A stretch of DNA of 37,862 bases, taken from NCBI RefSeq assembly GCF_022842045.1, contig NZ_JALHQI010000028.1:1-37862 (forward strand). Reading direction: 5' to 3'. Below the pieces are notes generated by a model, which made no database searches, was not told where the DNA came from, and was given only the letters and a program-made list of their open reading frames with translations. The first letter of the stretch is position 1; each line of letters starts with the position of its first letter. The position numbers were made by a program, and so were the translations under genes. The stretch is from Arenimonas sp. (GTDB lineage Bacteria > Pseudomonadota > Gammaproteobacteria > Xanthomonadales > Xanthomonadaceae). Shown in pieces: positions 27,309 through 36,345 of the stretch.

Positions 27309-27321
27309 AACGCATTGTTTC
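27307..27321. promoter_or_regulatory. GAAAC-N5-GTTTC palindrome upstream of folE2
   Basis: A perfect 5-5-5 inverted repeat (GAAAC GCATT GTTTC) overlapping the previous stop codon, 88 bases before the folE2 start. A possible operator for folE2; it does not resemble the Zur sites I know. TTGACG at 27349-27354 nearby could be a -35 box, but the -10 position is poor. Confidence 0.25.
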
Positions 27322-27408
27322 GCGATCCCCGGGGCGCCCGCCGCCAACTTGACGTAGCCTGCACCCGCCCTCATCTAGCTTGCCGTGACACTGAACAGGA
27401 GAGCCGTC

Positions 27409-28383
27409 GTGGCCCCGAAGAATCTTGAGAACACCGCCCGCGTGATGCCCGACATCGCGGCCGAAGCCCGCCCGGCCCTGTCCGGCGTGCTCGACTGGGT
27501 CGGCATGGGCGAGATCGAGATGCCCGTGGCCCTGCAGGCCGACAATGGCCGGACGGTCAGCAGCGGCGCCCGCGTCAACGCCTTCGTCAACCTCAAGCGC
27601 GGCGACGTGCGCGGCATCCACATGTCGCGCCTGTACCTGCACGTGGACAAGGCGCTGTCGGCCGAGCCGATGACGCCGGCCTCGATCCGCCGCCTGCTGA
27701 AGGACTTCCTGGAGTCGCATGCCGACCTGTCCGACCGCGCCATGGTCAGCCTGCGCTTCGACCACCTGGTGCGCCGCGCGGCGCTGGCCAGCGACAACAG
27801 CGGCTGGAAGAGCTACCCGGTCAGCATCACCGGCGTGATGGACCGCGGCCACTTCGCGCTCGAGCTGGGCGTCGAGGCGGCGTACTCGAGCACCTGCCCG
27901 TGCTCGGCGGCGCTAGCGCGCCAGCTGATCCAGGAGCAGTTCGACGCCGACTTCGCCGCCGGCAAGCCGCTCGACCGCGACGCCGTGATGGCCTGGCTGG
28001 GCAGCGAACAGGGCATCCGCGCCACGCCGCACAGCCAGCGCAGCTTTGCGACGGTGAAGCTGCGCCTGGTGCCGTCGTTCGCCGATTTCCCGATCGTCGA
28101 GATCATCGACCGCATCGAGGATGCCCTGAAGACGCCGGTGCAGACCGCCGTCAAGCGCATCGACGAGCAGGCCTTCGCGCTGCTCAATGGCCAAAACCTG
28201 ATGTTCTGCGAGGACGCGGCCCGACGCATCCAGGACGCGCTGGACCAGGACGAGCGCATCAGCGACTTCTGGCTGCGCGCCTCGCACCACGAGAGCCTGC
28301 ACCCGCACGACGCGGTCGCCGTGGCTACGAAGGGCATCCCCGGCGGCTACACCGCCGTCCCCGACGGCCTCCAGCCCCGCTGA
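27409..28383 (+). CDS. folE2: GTP cyclohydrolase FolE2 (type IB)
   Basis: Converts GTP to dihydroneopterin triphosphate, the first step of folate (and queuosine precursor) synthesis; type IB enzymes can work with metals other than zinc. The length is 324 residues from the GTG at 27409, chosen because AGGAGA at 27397-27402 stands seven bases before it; an in-frame GTG at 27385 lacks such a site. Family features are IHMSRLYLHVD near the N-terminal third, SYPVSITGVM, the conserved cysteine pair C163-P-C165 in YSSTCPCSAAL, ATPHSQRSFATVKL, and FWLRASHHESLHPHDAVA at the end. It stands as a separate unit after a 100-bp gap. Confidence 0.95.
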   Translation: MAPKNLENTARVMPDIAAEARPALSGVLDWVGMGEIEMPVALQADNGRTVSSGARVNAFVNLKRGDVRGIHMSRLYLHVDKALSAEPMTPASIRRLLKDFLESHADLSDRAMVSLRFDHLVRRAALASDNSGWKSYPVSITGVMDRGHFALELGVEAAYSSTCPCSAALARQLIQEQFDADFAAGKPLDRDAVMAWLGSEQGIRATPHSQRSFATVKLRLVPSFADFPIVEIIDRIEDALKTPVQTAVKRIDEQAFALLNGQNLMFCEDAARRIQDALDQDERISDFWLRASHHESLHPHDAVAVATKGIPGGYTAVPDGLQPR

Positions 28384-28404
28384 GTCCTGCCCCACCGTGA
28401 GCCG

Positions 28405-28430
28405 GAACGGCGCCTTCGTGGCGCCGTTTC
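28405..28430 (+). terminator. Probable terminator after folE2
   Basis: AACGGCGCC (28406-28414), loop TTCGT, GGCGCCGTT (28420-28428): a 9-bp stem with a UUCG-type loop and only a short T tail. The rest of the 91-bp convergent gap is T-rich on the minus strand (GTTTTGTTTTTTG, 28464-28476), which may help end the peptidase transcript. Confidence 0.55.
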
Positions 28431-28474
28431 GCATTGTGGGGTCAGGTATTCATCCGTGGCAAAAAACAAAACCA

Positions 28475-29407
28475 TCACTTCTCGAGGACGAGGAGCGGGT
28501 CGATGCGGACGTCGAACCAGTTCATGCCCCAGTGCAGGTGGGGGCCGGTGGCGCGGCCGGTGGCGCCGACGGCACCGATCACCTGGCCCTGCTCGATGCG
28601 GTCGCCGACCTGGACGTCGATGCGCGAGAGATGCAGGAAGTTGGAGCTGATGCCGTGGCCGTGGTCGAGCAGCAGGGTGCCGCCGGTGAGGTAGAAGTCG
28701 TTCGCGGCCAGCGTGACCACGCCCGCGGCCGGCGCCCGCACCGGGGTGCCGTTCGGCGCGGCGATGTCCATGCCCGAGTGCGCGCTGCCCGGCTTGCCGT
28801 TGTAGACGCGCTGGTTGCCAAAGCGGCCGCTGATGCGGCCCTGCACCGGCCAGATGAACGTCTGTACGAAGTCGGTGCGCGGCTCGTCGGCGGCACGGGC
28901 CGCGGTCACGGTGGCCTGCTCGCGCCGGATGCGCTCGGCGATGCCGGGCGGCGGGTCCACGGTCTTCGGCGGCACGCCGTCCACGCGCTCGATCGGCCAA
29001 TCGCGCTTAGCGACCGCGATCGCGACGGTGTCGGCTCGGCCATCGGGGCGAACCACTTCCACCTTCACCGGAGAATCCGCGTCGCGGCCGACGCCGAACA
29101 CCACGCTGCCATAGCCGGTGACGCGAAGCGTTCGGCCGGCATGCCTCACCGTGCTGCCGGGTGGCACCTTGCCGATCACCATCGCGCCCTGCGACACCTC
29201 GGCGGGGAAGACGATGCGGTCCGGGTCAGGCGCCGAGGCGGAGGCGGGCAGGGCGGTCGCGAAAGCGAAGGGCGCGGCCAGCAGCCCGGCGAGCAGGGCC
29301 AGCAAGCATATGCGCCCGATGCTCGGGACGGCGGTGGCGGGCATTGCGATGCCGCCATGGCGCCGGGTGCCGTCGGGCGGGCTGGCGAGGGTGGATCCGT
29401 GGGTCAT
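28475..29407 (-). CDS. M23-family (LytM-type) peptidase, exported
   Basis: A 310-residue cell-wall peptidase or LytM-factor relative acting in the periplasm. The signal segment is [22 protein letters not shown] beta-rich linker follows (residues 55-150), then the M23 domain from [20 protein letters not shown]. Its zinc ligands are intact: His and Asp in [11 protein letters not shown] and the HxH in GPHLHWGM, so peptidoglycan endopeptidase activity is plausible. I place the start at the ATG overlapping the yidD stop (ATGA, 29407). An internal ATG at 29344 would give a shorter, more standard signal peptide and is a fair alternative. Confidence 0.9.
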   Translation of the reverse strand: MTHGSTLASPPDGTRRHGGIAMPATAVPSIGRICLLALLAGLLAAPFAFATALPASASAPDPDRIVFPAEVSQGAMVIGKVPPGSTVRHAGRTLRVTGYGSVVFGVGRDADSPVKVEVVRPDGRADTVAIAVAKRDWPIERVDGVPPKTVDPPPGIAERIRREQATVTAARAADEPRTDFVQTFIWPVQGRISGRFGNQRVYNGKPGSAHSGMDIAAPNGTPVRAPAAGVVTLAANDFYLTGGTLLLDHGHGISSNFLHLSRIDVQVGDRIEQGQVIGAVGATGRATGPHLHWGMNWFDVRIDPLLVLEK

Positions 29408-29667
29408 GGCGTCTTCTTGTCGGGCCAGGCGTCCGGAACCGGGTCCAGGCCGCCTTCGTTGAGCGGGTGGCAGCGGCCGATGCGCTTGGCGCCCAGCCAA
29501 CCGCCGCGCACCACGCCGAAGCGGTCGATCGCCTGCATCGTGTACTCCGAGCAACTGGGGTAGAACCGGCATCGCTGGCCCAGCAGCGGGCTGATCGCCA
29601 GCTTGTAGCCGCGCAGGAGCAGGATGACGGGTTTTTTCACTGATTGCTTCGGAAGGGCGGCAGGCAT
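29404..29667 (-). CDS. yidD: Membrane protein insertion efficiency factor YidD
   Basis: A small 87-residue membrane-associated protein that assists YidC/Sec-dependent insertion of inner-membrane proteins. The sequence is canonical: an amphipathic N-terminal helix ([19 protein letters not shown]), then [18 protein letters not shown], and [15 protein letters not shown] with the conserved cysteines. The usual place for yidD is between rnpA and yidC near the replication origin; here it instead overlaps an M23 peptidase gene by four bases and is divergent from dksA. Confidence 0.96.
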   Translation of the reverse strand: MPAALPKQSVKKPVILLLRGYKLAISPLLGQRCRFYPSCSEYTMQAIDRFGVVRGGWLGAKRIGRCHPLNEGGLDPVPDAWPDKKTP

Positions 29668-29671
29668 AAGG

Positions 29672-29700
29672 TTGCCGCTGGTGAAGGACTAGGCTATAAC
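29672..29700 (+). promoter_or_regulatory. Sigma-70 promoter of dksA
   Basis: TTGCCG (29672-29677), a 17-base spacer and TATAAC (29695-29700). Transcription would start near 29707, leaving a leader of about 35 bases that contains the GAGAGGA ribosome site at 29726-29732. Confidence 0.72.
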
Positions 29701-29741
29701 ACGCCGCCTTCGAGCCTCAAGGAAAGAGAGGAATCGCCCTA

Positions 29742-30713
29742 GTGGCCGCTAAGAAACCCATCAAGAAGGCCGCCAAGCCGGCCACCAAGAAGCCCGTCAA
29801 GGCCAGCAAGCCGGTGAAGAAGCCGGTTGCCAAGGCCAAGCCGGCCGCCAAACCCGCCAAAAAGGCTGTAAAACCCATCAAGAAGGTCACGAAACCCGCC
29901 GCGAAGGCGAAGCCGGCTGCCAAGCCCGCCAAGAACTCCGCCAAGCCCGCTGCAAAGCCGGTTGCGAAGTCCGCGGCCCGCAAGCCCGCCAAGCCCGCCG
30001 CCAAGCCGGTCGCGAAGGCCAAGCCGGCCGCCAAGCCTGCGCCGAAGCCCGCGGCCAAGGCCGCGCCGAAGCCGGTTGCGAAAGCCGCGGCCAAGCCCGC
30101 CGCCAAGTCGCCGGCGCCGAAGCCCGCGGCCAAGCCCGCAACTGCGGCGAAGGCCAAGCCTGCGCCGGCCCCCGCGCCCAAGGCCGCGGCGCCCGTCGTC
30201 AAGCCGGCCCCGGCGCCGAAGCGCGAAGCGGGCGTCCGCGCCGGCTACGTCAAGCCGACCGCGCCGCGTCCCGAGCGCATCAAGCCTGCGCCCACGCGCG
30301 AGCGCGTGACCCTGCCCGCCGGCTACAAGCCGTCGGCCAAGGAGGAGTACATGGGCCCGATGCAGCTCGAGTACTTCCGCCAGCGCCTGCTGCAGTGGAA
30401 GGACGACCTGGTCGAGGAGTCCAAGCAGACCATCGAGAACCTCAAGGAAGAAGTGCGTGACGTCGGCGACGAGGCCGAGCGCGCCAGCCGTGAGTCCGAG
30501 AACAGCCTGGAGCTGCGCACCCGCGACCGCTACCGCAAGCTGATCAGCAAGATCGACAGCACGCTCAAGCGCATCGAGGACGGCAGCTACGGCTACTGCG
30601 TGGACACGGGCGAAGAAATCGGCCTCGACCGCCTCGAGGCCCGCCTCACCGCCGAACGCACCATCGATGCCCAGGAACGCTGGGAACACCGCCAGAAACA
30701 AATGGGCGAGTGA
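29742..30713 (+). CDS. dksA: DksA-type RNA polymerase-binding factor with long Lys/Ala/Pro tail
   Basis: A 323-residue protein starting at GTG (29742), supported by GAGAGGA upstream. Residues 1 to about 165 are low-complexity Lys/Ala/Pro (KPAAKPAAK-type units), like histone H1 tails, predicted disordered and strongly basic. The DksA core begins near residue 205 (MGPMQLEYFRQRLLQWKDDL). It has the coiled-coil tip motif DxxDxA (D240, D243, A245), which in DksA acts in the RNA polymerase secondary channel with ppGpp. The zinc site is reduced: only C286 of CxxC remains (T289), and the second pair is also lost (TIDA), so zinc-independent folding is expected. E. coli DksA has 151 residues. The tail may bind nucleic acid; that is inference. 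Confidence 0.93.
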   Translation: MAAKKPIKKAAKPATKKPVKASKPVKKPVAKAKPAAKPAKKAVKPIKKVTKPAAKAKPAAKPAKNSAKPAAKPVAKSAARKPAKPAAKPVAKAKPAAKPAPKPAAKAAPKPVAKAAAKPAAKSPAPKPAAKPATAAKAKPAPAPAPKAAAPVVKPAPAPKREAGVRAGYVKPTAPRPERIKPAPTRERVTLPAGYKPSAKEEYMGPMQLEYFRQRLLQWKDDLVEESKQTIENLKEEVRDVGDEAERASRESENSLELRTRDRYRKLISKIDSTLKRIEDGSYGYCVDTGEEIGLDRLEARLTAERTIDAQERWEHRQKQMGE

Positions 30714-30745
30714 CCATGAAGCCTGCCACGCAGGCATAAAGGCGA

Positions 30746-30773
30746 AAGGCCCCGCGAATCGCGGGGCCTTTTT
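30746..30773 (+). terminator. Intrinsic terminator of dksA
   Basis: AAGGCCCCGCG (30746-30756), a three-base loop, CGCGGGGCCTT (30760-30770), then a T-run to 30773. A small extra hairpin (GCCTGC CAC GCAGGC, 30721-30735) lies just before it. Confidence 0.93.
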
Positions 30774-30859
30774 GCTTTCCGCGCGACTGAGGCATCCATC
30801 AAGGTAAGTTCCGGGCGCAGAAGGTATCCTTGCGCGGCAGCCCCGCCTGGACACCCCTC

Positions 30860-31816
30860 ATGAAACCAGCCCCATTGCCGTCGGATGAGCGCAGCCGCCT
30901 GGAAACCTTGCGTGCGCTCAATCTGCTCGACACCGCCCCCGAAGAGCGCTTCGACCGCCTGACGCGGATGGCCCGGCGGATGTTCGGCGTCCCCATCTCG
31001 CTGGTCAGCCTGATCGATGCCAACCGGCAATGGTTCAAGTCCAACCAGGGCCTTGACGCCACGGAGACTTCGCGCGACCTGTCTTTTTGCGGCCACGCCA
31101 TCCTCGGGGATGACATCCTGCTGATTCCTGACGCCAGTCAGGACGAACGTTTCCTCGACAACCCGCTGGTCACGGAGAACCCCAACATCCGGTTCTATGC
31201 GGGCTGCCCCCTGAAGATACTCAACGGCAGCAAGATCGGCACCCTGTGCATCATCGACCGTGAGCCCCGGCATTTCTCCGAGGACGACCTGGCCTTGCTG
31301 CGCGACCTGGCCGCGATGGCGGAGCAGGAAATCGCGGCGGTGCAGTTGTCCACCCTGGATGAGTTGACGCTGATCTCCAACCGCCGCGGCTTCATGACGC
31401 TGGGCCAGCACAGCCTGAACCTGGCGGTCCGTGCCGGAACCCGGGCCACGATGGTGTTCTTCGACCTCGACGGCTTCAAGGAGATCAACGACACCTTCGG
31501 TCACGCCGAGGGCGACAAGGCCCTGGTGGCCTTCGCCGAACGCATGCGCAGCGTGTTCCGCGAAACCGACGTGTTCGGCCGCATTGGTGGCGACGAGTTC
31601 GCGGTGCTCCTGGGCGACGCCGACGACGCGACCCTGGACCTGGTGCTGTCCCGGTTCTCCGAGGCGGTTCGCCAGTACAACGCGAGCGCCAAGCGTGGGT
31701 ATGACCTGGCCTACAGCGTCGGCCACGTGACGCACTCGGGCGGGAAGGGCTCCATCGAAGCCCTGTTGGCGGAGGCCGACGCGCTGATGTACGAGAACAA
31801 GCTCGGGAAGCGCTGA
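30860..31816 (+). CDS. Diguanylate cyclase with N-terminal GAF domain
   Basis: A 318-residue cytoplasmic enzyme making cyclic-di-GMP from two GTP. Residues about 20-160 form a GAF sensor domain (FDRLTRMARRMFGVPISLVS, FCGHAI, FYAGCPL, IGTLCIID). After a short helix the cyclase domain follows: DELTLISNRRGF, FFDLDGFKEINDTFGHAEGD, and an intact GGDEF at 243-247. An RxxD inhibitory site (R234, D237) stands five residues before GGDEF, so product feedback is expected. There are no membrane segments. The ATG at 30860 matches the usual beginning of this family (SDERSRLETLRALNLLDTAP). It is transcribed from its own region after the dksA terminator. Confidence 0.94.
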   Translation: MKPAPLPSDERSRLETLRALNLLDTAPEERFDRLTRMARRMFGVPISLVSLIDANRQWFKSNQGLDATETSRDLSFCGHAILGDDILLIPDASQDERFLDNPLVTENPNIRFYAGCPLKILNGSKIGTLCIIDREPRHFSEDDLALLRDLAAMAEQEIAAVQLSTLDELTLISNRRGFMTLGQHSLNLAVRAGTRATMVFFDLDGFKEINDTFGHAEGDKALVAFAERMRSVFRETDVFGRIGGDEFAVLLGDADDATLDLVLSRFSEAVRQYNASAKRGYDLAYSVGHVTHSGGKGSIEALLAEADALMYENKLGKR

Positions 31817-31852
31817 GCCTCGCGGCCCCCGATCTTTGGCTAGCTCACGGCT

Positions 31853-33610
31853 TCAGCGCATGCCGCTGAAGTCGTAGAACTTCCAGGGCTCCGGGAGGCC
31901 GTCGGCCAGGGCATCGCCGCGCAAGCGGGCACGCACCATCGATACCGGCATCGGCCCACCCTTGAGGATGGCGTCGTGGAACTGGCGTTCGCTCATTCCG
32001 CCGTTGGCCACCATCTCGCGGTGCAGCGCCTGGAACTGCAGGCCGCCGACCATGTAGGCGATCTGGTACAGCGGGCCATAGTCGCCCGCGAAGCTGCGGC
32101 GCACCTCGGCGCGGGCGTTCTCGCGCTCGTGGCCGACGCGCTCGACTAGCAGTTCCACGGCCTCGTCTGGCGTCATCTCCCCCAGGTGGAAGCCCAGCGA
32201 GAACAGAATGCGCGCGGCGCGGTGGCTGCGCCAGAACAGCATGCCGATCCTGTCCTCGGGCGTCTTCGCGAAGCCCAGGTCCCACAGGCGGAACTCCCAG
32301 TACAGCGCCCAGCCCTCGCCCCAGAACGGCGTGTCGAACAGCTCGCGGTGCGGCTGGTAGCGGGTGTTGTAGAAGTACTGCAGGTGGTGGCCCGGGATCA
32401 GCTCGTGGTGCACCACGGCGCGGGAGAAATGTCGGTTGTTGCCGCGCAGCGCCATCAGCTTCTTGTCGTGCGGCATGGTGTCGGTGGGGTAGGCCACCCA
32501 CACGTCCTGGCCGCCGAGGAAGAACGGCGCCTGCAGCTGGTACTCCGGCGTGAGCATGGTCATGCGCCAGTCGCGCTTGGCCAGCTCGGGCACGGTCAGC
32601 AGGTCGTTGGATTCCATGAAGGCGATGGCTTCGTCCGCCAGCTCGACCACCAGCTTCGGCTGCTCGCCCGGGGCCGGGTGGCGCGACTTGACGATCTCCA
32701 GCGCGCGGCGCCAGTCGTCCTGGCCCATTTCGGCGGCGGCCTTGGCCAGTTCGCGCTGGCACCAGGCCAGCTCGCGCTCGGCCAGGTCCATCAGCTGTTC
32801 GGGCGTGTAGGGAATCAGTTCGTGGCGCAGCCCGGTGAGCAGCGCCTCGCGCCCGATCGGATCGCCGATGATGGTCTCGGGGTCGTTGGCGCCGGCGAGC
32901 TTGTCGCGCAGTAGCTTGGCGTGGCCCTCCATCTGCTTGTCCAGCGCCTCGTAGGGCTGGCGCGTCCACCAGGTGAAGTCGGGGTCGTAGCCGGCGTGGA
33001 AGCCATGCCACTGGCGCAGGTCCTCGCGCACCGCGTCGAGCAGGCGCGCGGCGCGGAAGGCGACGATGGGCGAGGTGCCCAGCGCCCTGGGGTTCTTCTC
33101 GAGCCGCGACTGCAGGTCGGCCAGCGCGCGGCGGCTGCGATCGAGCACCTCGGCGCTGGCGCGGGCGTCGGGATACTCCAGCGCGCGGCGCGCCTCGGCC
33201 AGCGCGATCAGCGCGTCCACGCCGGGCAGCAGCGGCGCGGCTTCGGCGTAGCGGCCGCGACTGAAGTCGAGCTGGCCGAGGCGGTAACCGAGTTCGCGCG
33301 TCATCAGCGCGTGGTCGAGGCGGTCCTCGAGGCCGAGCGGGGCCGGGTCGATCTCGGCCAGGCGCGCCTGCCAGGCCCGGTACAGCTCGCGCAGCGCGGC
33401 CTCGCGGCGCGGGCCAGCGGTAATGTCGCGCACGCGCTCGAGGCTGGCCAGGTCGCTGCGGAAGCGCGCCACCACCGGCGCCAGCCGCTGCGTGCTGGCG
33501 GGCATCTCGGCCAGCGCGGGTGCCAGCCCGTCGCCGCTGGCGTGCGCGGCGACGGGGGCGGCGAGGGCGGCGGCGAGGCAGATCGCCAGCAGGCGGCGGG
33601 CGTGGGGCAT
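31853..33610 (-). CDS. Exported DUF885 family protein, putative metallopeptidase
   Basis: A 585-residue protein with signal peptide MPHARRLLAICLAAALAAPVAAHA, so periplasmic or secreted. The body is mostly helical, as in DUF885 (PF05960), and carries the family's probable zinc motif HHELIPGHH with H402, E403 and H408, followed by FWGEGWALYWE, which supplies a likely third ligand. The fold resembles zinc carboxypeptidase-like M3/M32 enzymes; substrates are unknown. The start at 33610 lies four bases after the sufE stop, so it is in one run with cysS and sufE. The role is inferred from the family only. Confidence 0.9.
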   Translation of the reverse strand: MPHARRLLAICLAAALAAPVAAHASGDGLAPALAEMPASTQRLAPVVARFRSDLASLERVRDITAGPRREAALRELYRAWQARLAEIDPAPLGLEDRLDHALMTRELGYRLGQLDFSRGRYAEAAPLLPGVDALIALAEARRALEYPDARASAEVLDRSRRALADLQSRLEKNPRALGTSPIVAFRAARLLDAVREDLRQWHGFHAGYDPDFTWWTRQPYEALDKQMEGHAKLLRDKLAGANDPETIIGDPIGREALLTGLRHELIPYTPEQLMDLAERELAWCQRELAKAAAEMGQDDWRRALEIVKSRHPAPGEQPKLVVELADEAIAFMESNDLLTVPELAKRDWRMTMLTPEYQLQAPFFLGGQDVWVAYPTDTMPHDKKLMALRGNNRHFSRAVVHHELIPGHHLQYFYNTRYQPHRELFDTPFWGEGWALYWEFRLWDLGFAKTPEDRIGMLFWRSHRAARILFSLGFHLGEMTPDEAVELLVERVGHERENARAEVRRSFAGDYGPLYQIAYMVGGLQFQALHREMVANGGMSERQFHDAILKGGPMPVSMVRARLRGDALADGLPEPWKFYDFSGMR

Positions 33611-33614
33611 GCGT

Positions 33615-34051
33615 TTACTCCTGGGCGGGCAGGTTCCGGCGGGCGGTGTCCTGGATGAAGGCCAGCAGCGAGGCCAGGCCGTTGCTGCGGGTGGGCGAGA
33701 GGTGCTTGGCCAGGCCGATGCCGGCGATGTAGTCCGGCGTGGTGGCCAGGATCTCGGCGGCGCTGCGCCCGGAGTAGACGCGCAGCGCGAGGTAGATGAG
33801 GCCGGAGACGATGGTGGAATCACTGATGGCGTGGAACTCCAACGCCTCGGCATCGCCCTCGGCGACGATCCAGACCATCGACTGGCAGCCGTGCAGGCGG
33901 TTGGCCTCGGTCTTCCAGTCCTCGGGGAACGTCGGCAGCTTGCGGCCCAGGTCGATCAGGTACTGGTAGCGCTCGGACCAGTCGCCGAAGAAGGCGAACT
34001 CCTCGGCGATCGCGGCCTGGGCCAGCGCGGCGCTGGCTTCGGTCGGCCGCA

Positions 34052-34052
<1 letters not shown>
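33615..34052 (-). CDS. sufE: Cysteine desulfuration protein SufE
   Basis: SufE accepts persulfide sulfur from the desulfurase SufS and passes it on for iron-sulfur cluster assembly. The 145 residues match the family; the acceptor cysteine is C56 in RLHGCQSMVWI. Other family stretches are YLIDLGRKLP and STIVSGLIYLAL, and IGLAKHLSPTRSNGL at the C-terminus. Its start overlaps the cysS stop by one base (TGATG). No sufS or other suf gene is present here, so it must act with a desulfurase encoded elsewhere. Confidence 0.95.
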
Positions 34053-35422
<1,370 letters not shown>

Positions 35423-35487
35423 GGTAGGGCACGAACGGAAAGCCTGAGTCTAGCAAGCCCGGCGGGCAGGCTTAACGAAAATCTTAG

Positions 35488-35516
35488 GCTTGGGTTCAGG
35501 CGCTCGGGGCTTTAAT
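35488..35516 (+). promoter_or_regulatory. Candidate promoter for the glycine-zipper gene
   Basis: TTTAAT at 35511-35516 is a good -10 box; GCTTGG (35488-35493) lies 17 bases upstream as a weak -35. The start codon is 71 bases further on. Confidence 0.4.
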
Positions 35517-35586
35517 CCCGGGGTCGCCGCTGCCCGATCCATCGCCCCCGGGCGACACGGCCCGGCCGCCCCACGGAGAACGTTTG

Positions 35587-36147
35587 ATGACTGCCGCCAT
35601 CCGAACCCTTCCGATCCTGCTGCTGGCGATGTCCGGCCCGGCGCTTGCCCAGTACGCCGGCGACGATTACGGCGACGACTCCTACGCCCCCGCGGTCCCC
35701 GAGAACGTCAGCTATGGCTACGCGCAGGTGCTGCGCGCCGATGAGGTGGTCGAGCGGGTCGTCACCCGCACCCCGGAAGAGCGCTGCGACGAGGTCGAGT
35801 ACCGCAGCACCGGCCGCACCACCGGCGGCACCGTGATCGGCGCGCTGGTCGGCGCGGCGCTGGGCAACCAGGTCGGCAAGGGCGACGGCCGCAAGGCCGC
35901 CACCGTGGTGGGTGCGGTCGCCGGCGGCGCCATCGGCAACAACATCGCCCGCCAGCGCCAAGAGGCCGAGGCCCGCGGCTGCCAGCTGGTCGAGGTCGAG
36001 CGCGAGGAATCCCGGGTGGTCGGCTACGACGTCGAATACATGTACAAGGGCGAAAAATACATGTCCCGCCTGCCGTATGACCCGGGCAACCGCCTGCGCA
36101 TCCGGGTCTCGGTGACCCCCGACGACGCGGCGGCTGCGGCCCGCTGA
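35587..36147 (+). CDS. Glycine-zipper 2TM-domain envelope protein
   Basis: A 186-residue exported protein. Signal peptide MTAAIRTLPILLLAMSGPALA with cleavage before QYAGDD. The central part, TTGGTVIGALVGAALGNQVG then GRKAATVVGAVAGGAIGNN (about residues 78-118), is a double glycine-zipper helix of the kind in Rick_17kDa/YcfJ-like outer-membrane-associated proteins. The end forms a small beta-rich domain (SRVVGYDVEYMYKGEKYMSR). GGAG at 35575-35578 favours the ATG at 35587 over a TTG one codon earlier. Function unknown; probably envelope integrity or stress. It stands alone, upstream of the argF' leader. Confidence 0.88.
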   Translation: MTAAIRTLPILLLAMSGPALAQYAGDDYGDDSYAPAVPENVSYGYAQVLRADEVVERVVTRTPEERCDEVEYRSTGRTTGGTVIGALVGAALGNQVGKGDGRKAATVVGAVAGGAIGNNIARQRQEAEARGCQLVEVEREESRVVGYDVEYMYKGEKYMSRLPYDPGNRLRIRVSVTPDDAAAAAR

Positions 36148-36148
36148 G

Positions 36149-36177
36149 TTGCGGCCCCGGCCCGCCCCCGGCATACT
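36149..36177 (+). promoter_or_regulatory. Candidate sigma-70 promoter of the argF' leader
   Basis: TTGCGG (36149-36154), an exact 17-base spacer and CATACT (36172-36177), starting right after the stop of the glycine-zipper gene. Transcription would begin around 36184-36187, almost at the ATG of the leader frame. Confidence 0.55.
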
Positions 36178-36186
36178 CGCCACCCA

Positions 36187-36291
36187 ATGAGCCCCTGCGC
36201 CGCCCCTGCCGACATCCTCAGCTCCGCCTACATGGCGGCGGGCATGACGTCTCGCGCGCGCCGACCGGAATCCGCCACGCCAGCTGGGTAA
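36187..36291 (+). CDS. Putative arginine leader peptide
   Basis: A 34-codon open frame from ATG 36187 to TAA 36289-36291. Internal ATGs at 36232 and 36244 give 19- and 15-residue versions, the last (MTSRARRPESATPAG) having a GGCGGCGGG stretch just upstream. Codons 36253-36264 are CGC GCG CGC CGA, that is R-A-R-R. The frame ends inside GCTGGGT (36283-36289), which can pair with the 5' arm of the following terminator. If the promoter at 36149 is real, the longest version could be translated leaderless. Arg codons are common in GC-rich DNA, so the coding call rests on the combination with the attenuator and not on composition alone. Confidence 0.5.
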   Translation: MSPCAAPADILSSAYMAAGMTSRARRPESATPAG

Positions 36292-36345
36292 CCCGGACGT
36301 CACCGCTTGTTCACCGGAAAAACCCAGCCTTGCGCTGGGTTTTTT
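36283..36345 (+). promoter_or_regulatory. Transcription attenuator upstream of argF'
   Basis: Terminator form: AAAAACCCAGC (36318-36328), loop CTTGC, GCTGGGTTTTT with a T-run to 36345. Antiterminator form: GCTGGGT (36283-36289) pairs with ACCCAGC (36322-36328), backed by an inner CCGG/CCGG pair (36293-36296 with 36314-36317). The T-run ends 27 bases before the argF' ATG, too close for another promoter plus leader, so transcripts from upstream must read through it. A ribosome stalled at the Arg codons would leave GCTGGGT free; one reaching the stop would cover it. The mechanism is inferred from sequence. Confidence 0.6.

Noticed and set aside
27307..27321. Zur operator for folE2
   Set aside because: folE2 is zinc-regulated in some bacteria, but GAAAC-N5-GTTTC does not match the Zur boxes I know. 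It is kept only as an unassigned palindrome.
28438..28455. GGGGTCAGGTATT as a REP-type mobile repeat end
   Set aside because: The string resembles ends seen near REP-associated elements, but there is no inverted partner or second copy in the window.
29750..30230. CRISPR-like or tandem DNA repeat
   Set aside because: The periodic DNA is the Lys/Ala/Pro-coding tail of dksA, in frame throughout and without spacers.
36318..36345. Plain terminator of the glycine-zipper gene
   Set aside because: Not fully excluded, but it is about 170 bases past that stop and a promoter candidate lies in between. argF' would then have only 27 bases for its own promoter and leader, so the attenuator reading fits better.
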